From positions 62,001 through 126,000 of IMG/VR virus record IMGVR_UViG_3300028821_000038: a stretch of DNA of 64,000 bases; one strand, written 5' to 3'. Positions 49,795 through 56,781 of this stretch are shown piece after piece; within the stretch, counting starts at the first letter, position 1; the number at the start of each line of letters is the position of its first letter. Made by a program: the position numbers and the translations under genes. Origin of the DNA: a virus. Below the pieces are notes generated by a model. The model worked only from the letters and a program-made list of their open reading frames with translations. It did not search any database and was not told where the DNA came from.

Positions 49795-50361
49795 ATGTGG
49801 AAAGAAGTTAGTGGTTTCCAGGAATATGAAGTCCACCCAAAACATGGAGTTAGGCGAAAGGGTAAAGATAAAACACTGAAGCCTAGAACATGGCTTGGAT
49901 ACCCAAAAGTCACTCTTATGAGAGATGGCAGAAAGCATGAAGTTAGGGTTCATAGGCTAATTGCAGAACATTTTATTGAGAACCCCAACAATCTTCCTAT
50001 AGTTAACCATAAAGACTCCAATAGGTCAAATTACAATGTGGATAACCTTGAATGGGTTGACAATAGCGGAAATCAATTACATAGATGGCATACTAAAAAG
50101 CAAGGATTAAAGAAGATAAAATACAGACCAGAGTATGGACTTGCTAAGGTTGCTTATCGAGCTCAAGATGCAGGATACGGACCAAATAAAGAGTCTGAAA
50201 AAAAGTGTAAAGGATTATCCAGAGTAGAGAAAATTGGTCTTGGTGCGGCCATTGGAGGTGGATTGTCATACTTGGCATCAAAAAAATTCAAACTTGTGTC
50301 ATCTCCTATGGAGCATGTGGCTGCTGGCGGTATTGGTGCATTACTTGGCGCTCAGGCTTAG
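49795..50361 (+). CDS. HNH endonuclease fused to a glycine-rich virion-type domain (188 aa)
   Basis: Residues 1-105 are a NUMOD4 plus HNH homing endonuclease: MWKEVSGFQEYEVHPKHGV, then EVRVHRLIAEHFIENP (H53), IVNHKDSNRSNYNVDNLEW with N71 and H72, and the closing N93/H96. Residues 110-188 (YRPEYGLAKVAYRAQDAGYG, then KIGLGAAIGGGLSYLAS and GGIGALLGAQA) instead resemble the next gene's product (MRYGLGKLAEE, HSAGAAIGGISSYGL). The endonuclease gene therefore appears to have inserted in and fused with a copy of a small virion-type gene. Whether it still cuts DNA or is a particle protein is unknown. Confidence 0.75.
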   Translation: MWKEVSGFQEYEVHPKHGVRRKGKDKTLKPRTWLGYPKVTLMRDGRKHEVRVHRLIAEHFIENPNNLPIVNHKDSNRSNYNVDNLEWVDNSGNQLHRWHTKKQGLKKIKYRPEYGLAKVAYRAQDAGYGPNKESEKKCKGLSRVEKIGLGAAIGGGLSYLASKKFKLVSSPMEHVAAGGIGALLGAQA

Positions 50362-50465
50362 GTATAGTTGATACCTTGGCTTGTAATATTATGTATTTTT
50401 TTATATTCCTAAAAAAAGGATAAAATATATTTAGAATATGACTATCAAAAATGCAAGGAGCAAAA

Positions 50466-50723
50466 ATGAGATATGGATTAGGCAAATTAGCTGAGGAAAT
50501 GGAAAATGAGGGGCTTGGACTTGGACAACCCGGGCGAGCCGATATAAAACATTCTGCAGGTGCGGCTATTGGCGGTATTTCCAGTTATGGGCTAATGAGG
50601 AAACTTAACTTTGGAAGGCTCCCCAGTGCATTGGCCGGTATTGCTGGTGGTGTAGGTGGCGCCATAGGTGTTGACAAACTTCAACAGTACAAAAACAGAA
50701 AATTATCAAATAGATTTCAATAG
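50466..50723 (+). CDS. Glycine-zipper putative virion protein (85 aa)
   Basis: The start is ATG 50466, behind AGGAG. The 85-residue product begins MRYGLGKLAEEMENEGLGLG and has two glycine-rich hydrophobic segments (SAGAAIGGISSYGLMRKL and ALAGIAGGVGGAIGVDKL), ending basic. It resembles the second half of the HNH fusion and, more loosely, the proteins at 15142-17021 and 37887. It is a likely membrane-active or internal particle protein. Confidence 0.58.
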   Translation: MRYGLGKLAEEMENEGLGLGQPGRADIKHSAGAAIGGISSYGLMRKLNFGRLPSALAGIAGGVGGAIGVDKLQQYKNRKLSNRFQ

Positions 50724-50735
50724 GAAGGATTTGTA

Positions 50736-51029
50736 ATGGTATCCAGCCGTAAACTTACAAAAAAAGAGCTGATGATAAAAAATAGAGTTAGAGATATAGC
50801 AAGCAGAAAGGGGCTCCTGTACAAGGAAACCCTGATGAAAAAAGCTGCTCCTTTTACATATCTCGGAGGTGCTGCGAAGGGTGCAGTCAGAAACACCACT
50901 AAAAAAGGTGGCGTGCATCTTGGTAATGCATATGCAAAGTCTTCAAAACCTGATAGAATATCATGGGGAAGAGTCGCGACAGGTGTTGGTCTCGGTGGAC
51001 TTGGAGTCGGTATGTATACACTTAGATAA
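50736..51029 (+). CDS. Basic putative virion protein with glycine-rich end (97 aa)
   Basis: A 97-residue protein with a basic helical first half (KLTKKELMIKNRVRDIASRK), a central APFTYLGGAAKGAVRNTTKK and a glycine-rich end (GRVATGVGLGGLGVGMYTLR). It follows the 85-residue gene by 12 bases and shares the composition of the glycine-zipper group. A particle-borne role is inferred from that. Confidence 0.55.
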   Translation: MVSSRKLTKKELMIKNRVRDIASRKGLLYKETLMKKAAPFTYLGGAAKGAVRNTTKKGGVHLGNAYAKSSKPDRISWGRVATGVGLGGLGVGMYTLR

Positions 51030-51036
51030 GGATGAG

Positions 51037-51282
51037 ATGATGAATAAAATGAAAAAATATATGCTGGAAAAGATTGTTGCATGGTTGGTGGGAGGATCGT
51101 TGTTTGAAGATATAAAACAAGTTGTTGTCACCTTAATGAATAGCGAGATGCCTGGAGAGAGAAAGAGAGAGATTGCTCTTAGAAGAATCAAGGCTATGGC
51201 GGCGGATTCTGCTACTTTTATGCTTAATTTGGCTATAGAGGCAGCGGTTGTGGTACTGAAGCAGGAGAGCAATAAGTCATGA
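51037..51282 (+). CDS. Small helical protein near the lysis genes (81 aa)
   Basis: The start is ATG 51037 (ATG 51040 possible), after AAGGATGAG. The 81-residue product is helical and amphipathic (MLEKIVAWLVGGSLFEDIKQ, then EMPGERKREIALRRIKAMA and TFMLNLAIEAAVVVLKQE). Similar small proteins with a GE-x-KR turn are often found beside holins and spanins in phages. It overlaps the coiled-coil gene by ATGA. It could be a holin-related or regulatory lysis protein. Confidence 0.5.
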   Translation: MMNKMKKYMLEKIVAWLVGGSLFEDIKQVVVTLMNSEMPGERKREIALRRIKAMAADSATFMLNLAIEAAVVVLKQESNKS

Positions 51283-51548
51283 ATATAGCTTCATTGATAT
51301 ACGCGGCAATAAACTTTGCATCTAAATTGTTCACATCGAACAAGGCAGCCAGAATAATCAAGCAGCAACAAGAGATAGCTGAGCTCACTGCAATGCTTGC
51401 GGATTGCAAAAGTGCCCTCCGTAAACAAAAAGAAGAGATGGAGAGGGATATGAAGCTTGCCGAGATTCGGTGTAAAAGCAAAATATCAGAGCTGAAAGAC
51501 AATGCCGATAATGAAGTTGTAGTTGGTGGAAGGAGTATAAGCGGATGA
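51279..51548 (+). CDS. Coiled-coil protein in the lysis region (89 aa)
   Basis: The 89-residue protein begins with a weak hydrophobic/amphipathic helix (MNIASLIYAAINFASKLF) and continues as a long coiled coil (ARIIKQQQEIAELTAMLADC to ISELKDNAD). It directly precedes and overlaps the lipoprotein gene, the usual place of an inner-membrane spanin. The N-terminal helix is poor for a membrane anchor, so the assignment as i-spanin is uncertain; 51817 is an alternative. Confidence 0.5.
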   Translation: MNIASLIYAAINFASKLFTSNKAARIIKQQQEIAELTAMLADCKSALRKQKEEMERDMKLAEIRCKSKISELKDNADNEVVVGGRSISG

Positions 51549-51808
51549 AGAGCATTCTTATTACAGGTGTGGTTCTTCTTTTTCTGGGTGGCTGCGCTAG
51601 CACTCAGCCTCGGAATATAGTTGTAGATTGCCCTAAGAAAGTATGCAATTGCAAGTGCCCTACATTTGACAGAAAGCTTCATATTCAAATAGCTGATTAT
51701 GACGAGAAATATGGGCTTATATCATGGGAGGATGTAGGCAAGATTGAAAAATTCCTTAAAGCCAAGCACGAATTTAATGTGGGAGTGATGAGGCTTAACG
51801 GAAAATAA
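51545..51808 (+). CDS. Outer-membrane lipoprotein, spanin-like (87 aa)
   Basis: The 87-residue product has a lipoprotein signal peptide: KSILITGVVLLFLGGC with lipobox LGGC and C17 as the lipidated residue. A Cys-rich stretch (CPKKVCNCKCPTF) and a helical end follow. A short outer-membrane lipoprotein beside coiled-coil membrane proteins fits an o-spanin, which joins an i-spanin to fuse the two membranes at the last step of lysis. This implies a Gram-negative host. It overlaps the coiled-coil gene by four bases. Confidence 0.65.
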   Translation: MKSILITGVVLLFLGGCASTQPRNIVVDCPKKVCNCKCPTFDRKLHIQIADYDEKYGLISWEDVGKIEKFLKAKHEFNVGVMRLNGK

Positions 51809-51816
51809 GGACTAAT

Positions 51817-52230
51817 ATGGTTGACCTAAACGATATTCATATTGTTGAAAGGATTCTCGATGCTACAGGCATTACCCAGAGAGAGCTTATAGTAATTATT
51901 CTACTGCTTATACTGGGCGCTATCGGATATGTCTCTATGCTTATGTATAGGTTCAAGCATGATTGCAAAAGTGTGTCGTGTGGAGACATTAAAAAAATAC
52001 GAGAATTGTCCACAGAGATGCAGAATGTAATAGATGAGATTTCCGAAGATGTTAGAATTGGCAGAGTTGAGAATAGAGAGTATATGGGAAATTTATCTAA
52101 AAACATAGAGAAGCTCGAGGATGATATAGAGGATTTGAAAAAGAAGTCGTATGAATTGAGCGGCGTAATCTTTACTACAACAGCATATGCTGGTGTTGAT
52201 AGAAAAAGGATACAGCATCATGAAACTTGA
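51817..52230 (+). CDS. Membrane-anchored coiled-coil protein, i-spanin candidate (137 aa)
   Basis: The 137-residue protein has one membrane helix at about 22-43 (ELIVIILLLILGAIGYVSML), two cysteines (CKSVSC) and a long coiled coil (IRELSTEMQNVIDEI, NLSKNIEKLEDDIEDLKKKS). A single N-terminal helix with a periplasmic coiled coil is the design of an inner-membrane spanin, and the lipoprotein gene is directly upstream. The order (o-spanin before i-spanin) is unusual, so the pairing is tentative. Confidence 0.55.
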   Translation: MVDLNDIHIVERILDATGITQRELIVIILLLILGAIGYVSMLMYRFKHDCKSVSCGDIKKIRELSTEMQNVIDEISEDVRIGRVENREYMGNLSKNIEKLEDDIEDLKKKSYELSGVIFTTTAYAGVDRKRIQHHET

Positions 52231-52942
52231 ATACAGACCATACTCTGAGAATAATATATTATTTAGGATTAGTTCTACTAAGGCGCTGGAAAGGTTTAAG
52301 GCACAACAGTTTTTTGTTTTATCCGAAATAAACAGTGGTTCATATAAATTTTCAAAAACCTCAAGAGAACTTGCGATACTTTTTACGGATGTTATGTTTG
52401 GGTGGCTATTATCAGTTGAGCACTACTTAATAAGAAGTGATTCGAGTGTGTTTATTGAAGAACATAAGAATACTATACTAGATAAGCTTAAGGAGTCTAT
52501 CTTGTATATAAATAATATAGTATCAGAGAATAAGGATATATTTGATAATCGTGAATCGCGCATTGTTATAGATAATGTTTCTTTGAGGCATGAGTATGTG
52601 GAGAGATTCTTTAAAGAATTGGTTGGTGAATATATTGCAGATGCTTTTTCTGCAATAGCTGCAATACTTACCGAGAGTATAGATAGCTTCCGATTTGAGC
52701 TTTATGAGGTTGACTATTTGATAAATTGTAAAAAAAATCCATTTATCTGCATTACTGATTTTATGCTGAATATATATACTCAATATAGGTACTGCATAGC
52801 AGTAGATAGAGCATCCCTATATAAAAAAGTATTCAAAGTTGATTCTTTTAAGGTAAAAAATTACTCATCGGCATCTGTGATATCATCTCAGGTTAATTGC
52901 TTGAGAGATAACGGAATCAAGGTGACAAATGTTATGGCATAA
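52220..52942 (+). CDS. Unknown helical protein (240 aa)
   Basis: The start is ATG 52220 with AAAAAGGA upstream, overlapping the previous gene by 11 bases. The 240-residue product is helical (FKAQQFFVLSEINSGSYKFS, LAILFTDVMFGWLLSVEHYL, EYIADAFSAIAAILTESI) without clear membrane segments. No motif is recognised. It lies between the lysis-type genes and the second fibre cluster. Confidence 0.58.
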   Translation: MKLEYRPYSENNILFRISSTKALERFKAQQFFVLSEINSGSYKFSKTSRELAILFTDVMFGWLLSVEHYLIRSDSSVFIEEHKNTILDKLKESILYINNIVSENKDIFDNRESRIVIDNVSLRHEYVERFFKELVGEYIADAFSAIAAILTESIDSFRFELYEVDYLINCKKNPFICITDFMLNIYTQYRYCIAVDRASLYKKVFKVDSFKVKNYSSASVISSQVNCLRDNGIKVTNVMA

Positions 52943-53135
52943 AGCAGGATTGGCGCTTATAAAACTATCCAATGCAAAACATAGGGGCCCATTTTATTAT
53001 ATAAATAGAAACAAAAGGCTTGGCCGTAGGCCAAAAATGATGAGTGCCAAAGATTATGCAAAATTTAAGGTTACGCTCAGGATAGCTAGACAGCGTGCAA
53101 AAACAAGGTCAAGAGGAAGAAGGCAAATGAGATGA
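52929..53135 (+). CDS. Small arginine-rich protein (68 aa)
   Basis: A 68-residue, very basic protein starting after AAGGTGACAA. It ends in an Arg-rich run (ARQRAKTRSRGRRQMR) that would bind nucleic acid tightly. It overlaps both neighbours by a few bases. It may be a DNA-condensing particle protein or a small regulator. No family is recognised. Confidence 0.55.
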   Translation: MLWHKAGLALIKLSNAKHRGPFYYINRNKRLGRRPKMMSAKDYAKFKVTLRIARQRAKTRSRGRRQMR

Positions 53136-54784
53136 ACCTTGACTGGGGTTTTTACTATGATTCATGGCTAATAGATAAAATACCGGATGTTGTAAATATT
53201 AAAGTAGAAGAGCATCCAGAGGGAATAGTGTTCAATCCTCCAGAGTTGGAGTTCTACTTTGGGGCAAATCCCATATACCTATACGGTGAAGGTAAATTAT
53301 TTCACGAGGTATTATTTTGCCCTGATGGGATAGTGTTCTACCCCAGTTTTCTGGGGAGACCCGGATTTGAGTTCGTTGATGAGATCTCATTTAGCATCGA
53401 TTTCAAAGAAGATGAGCATTTTGATGGTACCCCGACTGTTTCTCACCATATAGGCTATATAGATGCTACGAGATATATTCAATTAATAATGAATAAGCTA
53501 TATGGGGTTGGTAACAATGAATATGTCAAGGTTAAAACTCCCTCTACCAGATTGAGATATGTCACCAACACTGATATTACTCTACAAGATGCCAGTTGGC
53601 GAAGCGAAGCCGTGTTTTACGATGCATCTGATATGGCTCAGAATGGTTGTAAGTTTTATACCACGATGTCTGTTGACGAGGGCGATATTGGGATACGAAA
53701 CGAGATAAATGGAGCTATGCACGAGGTGGTTTCGCCTGGGGCTATAGTCTTAAAAAAAGGCTTGTTCTACTCAGATGTGCTTTTGAAATACTCGTATATC
53801 GAGGCGCCCAGTGAAATAGTAGGGCTGGTTGGGTCAGATAGATTCTATATGATGTTTACTACTCTTCCTGAGTTTAGATTTGGAACTCTCTTTGATTTTG
53901 GCTCTACAAACAATGCTACTGGGCCAAATTATGGATTTAGACTTGATATCAATGGTAGCTATGCAACGCTGTATCTAAATGATGGGAATTTACATATATT
54001 TGATATTCCGTACGATGATGTGGATTTTAATTTCTCCCACAGGTGGCTTATTGGGCGAGGAGACGGAGGGCTCGTTGTGTCTATAGATGGAAGGACATAT
54101 CTGAGTGCTGACATCTCGGATGTGGGTAATGTTTTATATAACCCATCTTTTAAGAATTATATTTCACTAATACATTCCGCGCCTGATGCGTCTGTACAGA
54201 CTGGGGATATTGAAGAGCTTGCTATATTTAACAATATGCCTGATGAAGAACAATATGATCTATCATCGTTCTATAACGGAACTTTGCCGATGTTGAAGAA
54301 GGGTGGAGTTGATGAGGCTATTTTAGATAATACACCGGTAATGCTCTCGTACAGTCTTACATATGACAAGCCTACCTATTTCTTCATCCCCAACTTCTTT
54401 GGAGGGGAGTTTGATAAGTTTTTCATAGTGAACGAGGCCGGAGAAGTGAAGGTTATCACCGATGGCAAGGCGCTTGGTGACTACTATATAACGGATATGA
54501 TTCCAATAAAAGATAAAAGCCTGAAGGTGCCGATTGGATACCAGGTGTATCAGGTTACAACTAAAAATCAGGAGCCGTTGTTTTTTGAGGATATACCCAC
54601 CAAAATACCAGCAATAACCAAGCTGACTTCCGATACACATATTCCTATTAGAGGAAAAATAAAATTCAAGTTACCGTTCTTCTATAATATTCCCACCACA
54701 TATAATATGTCGCTAAATATGAAGGCGTTGTCCAAATTTATTGTGTATTCGTTTAAAAAATATAAAACGGAAGAGCACATTTGA
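53132..54784 (+). CDS. Fibre-type protein with LamG-like domain (550 aa)
   Basis: The ATG overlaps the previous TGA. The N-terminal region (LDWGFYYDSWLIDKI, then ELEFYFGANPIYLYG) is a member of the shared fibre module. Residues about 245-385 form a LamG/concanavalin-like domain (RFGTLFDFGSTNNATGPNYG, SHRWLIGRGDGGLVVSIDG, IEELAIFNNMPDEEQ). The C-terminus is beta-rich. The gene opens the second fibre cluster. It is likely a particle surface protein that binds host surface sugars. Confidence 0.68.
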   Translation: MNLDWGFYYDSWLIDKIPDVVNIKVEEHPEGIVFNPPELEFYFGANPIYLYGEGKLFHEVLFCPDGIVFYPSFLGRPGFEFVDEISFSIDFKEDEHFDGTPTVSHHIGYIDATRYIQLIMNKLYGVGNNEYVKVKTPSTRLRYVTNTDITLQDASWRSEAVFYDASDMAQNGCKFYTTMSVDEGDIGIRNEINGAMHEVVSPGAIVLKKGLFYSDVLLKYSYIEAPSEIVGLVGSDRFYMMFTTLPEFRFGTLFDFGSTNNATGPNYGFRLDINGSYATLYLNDGNLHIFDIPYDDVDFNFSHRWLIGRGDGGLVVSIDGRTYLSADISDVGNVLYNPSFKNYISLIHSAPDASVQTGDIEELAIFNNMPDEEQYDLSSFYNGTLPMLKKGGVDEAILDNTPVMLSYSLTYDKPTYFFIPNFFGGEFDKFFIVNEAGEVKVITDGKALGDYYITDMIPIKDKSLKVPIGYQVYQVTTKNQEPLFFEDIPTKIPAITKLTSDTHIPIRGKIKFKLPFFYNIPTTYNMSLNMKALSKFIVYSFKKYKTEEHI

Positions 54785-54795
54785 TATACTTCTAG

Positions 54796-54801
54796 TATAA
54801 C
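54796..54801 (+). promoter_or_regulatory. Putative -10 box (TATAAC)
   Basis: ACTTCTAGTATAACTTTACC lies 20 bases before the secreted-protein gene at 54822, in a rare gap inside the fibre cluster. Confidence 0.4.
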
Positions 54802-54821
54802 TTTACCGAAAAAGGATTATC

Positions 54822-55070
54822 ATGAAGAATCTTGTACTTTTAGGACTTATAGCCTTTAGTGCCCTATATGCAAGGCAATATGCGGTTGGAAAAGCAAATA
54901 TATGCAAGCCCGCAAGGGGATATTTTGATTTCAATCTATCAGATAACACAATACCGAAGAATTTTTTATGTGTAAATAATCAATGGTTCTTGTATCGTCC
55001 TAATGGAGGATTTGTACCAACTGGAGCGGGGTGTGCGTGTGTAGACAAGAGGCCAAATAACAGAAAATAA
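54822..55070 (+). CDS. Small secreted four-cysteine protein (82 aa)
   Basis: The 82-residue product has a Sec signal peptide (MKNLVLLGLIAFSALYA) with a likely cut after residue 17, leaving about 65 residues with C28, C50, C71 and C73, enough for two disulfides. The mature part contains FLCVNNQWFLYRPNGGFVPT. It has its own -10 box inside the fibre cluster and follows the fibre-type gene by 37 bases. A periplasmic protein made by a phage could block superinfection or bind cell-wall material. That is inference; no family is recognised. Confidence 0.62.
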   Translation: MKNLVLLGLIAFSALYARQYAVGKANICKPARGYFDFNLSDNTIPKNFLCVNNQWFLYRPNGGFVPTGAGCACVDKRPNNRK

Positions 55071-55087
55071 CAATTAAAAGGAATAAG

Positions 55088-55930
55088 ATGGAATCATTAG
55101 GTTTTAAGTTGTTTAAAGACCCTGATCTAATATTCCCGTTGGTTGCGGGTGATTTAAAGATTGCACTAAATGCCATCTCCCAGAGAGAGCAGATGGTTAC
55201 GGTATATTTTGGAGCATGGGATTCATATGACGCAAGTACTAAATCATACAAAAGAACCAAAGTGACTCTTGGGGAGAATGACACCCTACTTTGGACACTT
55301 GTGCGACTTGTGGACGATGGTACTGGAAACACAGTAGAAGAGCAGGCTGTGGAATTTGTAGGAAGTGTTGCCGTTACCGCACCTGATGAGGATAATATAA
55401 TAGAACTAAACCCCAATAATCCAGTGGCTAACTTTTATTACAAAGACAGCTCTGATTACAAGGTTACAACTGTAGATGAGCATACCTTGTGGTGCAACTT
55501 CAATATTGGTGAATATAAATTTGGATGGTCAACATCCACCAATGAAGCGGCTGGTGGTTTTAGATTGGCAAAAAGAGATCCAAACGACCCAGCCAATGAA
55601 ATCATTATGACTAGAGAAATGAGATATGGAAATGGCATTGACCATCCTGATAGGTATACTACTTTCAGCCATGGTGATGACTTGCCTACAGACGGATGGT
55701 ATGTTAAAGATTTCTGGGCATATACATATCCCAATGGAGATAATGATGATGTGCAGGAAAACGATATTATTCCTCGCCTCAGAACCCTGCAATCCGGCGT
55801 GGCAAATGCGATAAGAATAGATATCCTGTTTAGGATTCCAGATGGATATACTGGTACCGGCCAAGATTTCAGTTTTAGACTGAAAGTATTTGGCTTGAAA
55901 AATGTACTTGTAGAGACAGTGGAGCTGTAA
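55088..55930 (+). CDS. Fibre-type beta protein with shared N-terminal module (280 aa)
   Basis: The 280-residue product starts MESLGFKLFKDPDLIFPL and MVTVYFGAWDSYDAST, a clear copy of the shared module. The remainder is beta-rich (TLWCNFNIGEYKFGWSTSTN, IRIDILFRIPDGYTGTGQDF). It is similar in layout to the 227-residue product at 56088, so the two are probably duplicates. A role as a structural or decorating fibre protein is inferred. Confidence 0.65.
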   Translation: MESLGFKLFKDPDLIFPLVAGDLKIALNAISQREQMVTVYFGAWDSYDASTKSYKRTKVTLGENDTLLWTLVRLVDDGTGNTVEEQAVEFVGSVAVTAPDEDNIIELNPNNPVANFYYKDSSDYKVTTVDEHTLWCNFNIGEYKFGWSTSTNEAAGGFRLAKRDPNDPANEIIMTREMRYGNGIDHPDRYTTFSHGDDLPTDGWYVKDFWAYTYPNGDNDDVQENDIIPRLRTLQSGVANAIRIDILFRIPDGYTGTGQDFSFRLKVFGLKNVLVETVEL

Positions 55931-55931
55931 G

Positions 55932-56072
55932 ATGGGTATCTATCAAGAGTTCGGAAGAAGATGGAATAAGGCGCAGATGCTTAAGCGCAGAATGATGCAA
56001 GCCGAGCGGCTCGGCAACACCAAGAGAGTCAGAGGGTTGGCCTCTCAAGGATTGCCCTCAATAAAAGATTAA
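55932..56072 (+). CDS. Small basic protein inside the fibre cluster (46 aa)
   Basis: A 46-codon frame from ATG 55932, one base after the previous stop. The product (MGIYQEFGRRWNKAQMLKRR at the start) is basic and helical and ends ASQGLPSIKD. The ribosome site (GGAG within the end of the previous gene) is acceptable. It fills the only gap between two fibre genes. No family is recognised. Confidence 0.5.
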   Translation: MGIYQEFGRRWNKAQMLKRRMMQAERLGNTKRVRGLASQGLPSIKD

Positions 56073-56087
56073 CCAAGGAGTTAGGAC

Positions 56088-56771
56088 GTGCAGACCGTTA
56101 GTTTATATGATGAGGGAGTTCGGTTTTTTCATGACCCGGACCTACACTATGAGATAACCGCCGATAATTCGGTCAGAGTTGACCCCGCGACTGGGGAATG
56201 CGTTATGTATCTTGGTATCAGAGATTATATCGTTGATGGCGAAAGGATGCGTAAAAGAATAGAAATGATGGCGGGTGCCCCAATGCTATTCCTGGAGCCT
56301 ATAGACATAAATGGAAATAGAAAGTGGGATGGTGTTGTAAATATCACATGGGAGCCCAATGGGGAGTATAAAAATTACCAAGAGCATTGTGTTAGCGATC
56401 CGGAAAAGATTTCAGAGCATTATGATCCTGATACCGCCATGACAAATGACAACACGGTGGTTAGGGCAGCTTTTGTATTTGCATATGATGATTATGTGAA
56501 GTATGTAATTAAAAAAGAGGGCGCTGCCGATAGATATGTTTCTGCCTACAATGTAACATCTGTAGTCCTGAATCAGAATGAGTATATATGCTCTGTGATA
56601 TCTACAAATGGAGATAGATTCTTGTCGGTTCTGGAGTCGGGACGCGAAAATGCTATTAAGGTAACGATTACTTTCGATTTGGCTTATGACTTTACCGATG
56701 ACCAGCGCGGTGTGAATCTGTTTACCATGAGTGATACTATTGCGCAGATAACAGAGACCAAGCTGACATAG
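56088..56771 (+). CDS. Fibre-type beta protein with shared N-terminal module (227 aa)
   Basis: The start is GTG 56088, after AAGGAG. Residues 9-45 (EGVRFFHDPDLHYEITADNS, then CVMYLGIRDYIVDG) match the shared module. The C-terminal half is beta-rich with a VVRAAFVFAYDDYVKYVI strand pair and a IKVTITFDLAYDFTDDQRG end that parallels the 280-residue protein. It is probably a paralogue and a structural component of the same fibre system. Confidence 0.65.
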   Translation: MQTVSLYDEGVRFFHDPDLHYEITADNSVRVDPATGECVMYLGIRDYIVDGERMRKRIEMMAGAPMLFLEPIDINGNRKWDGVVNITWEPNGEYKNYQEHCVSDPEKISEHYDPDTAMTNDNTVVRAAFVFAYDDYVKYVIKKEGAADRYVSAYNVTSVVLNQNEYICSVISTNGDRFLSVLESGRENAIKVTITFDLAYDFTDDQRGVNLFTMSDTIAQITETKLT

Positions 56772-56781
56772 GAGGTGTTTC

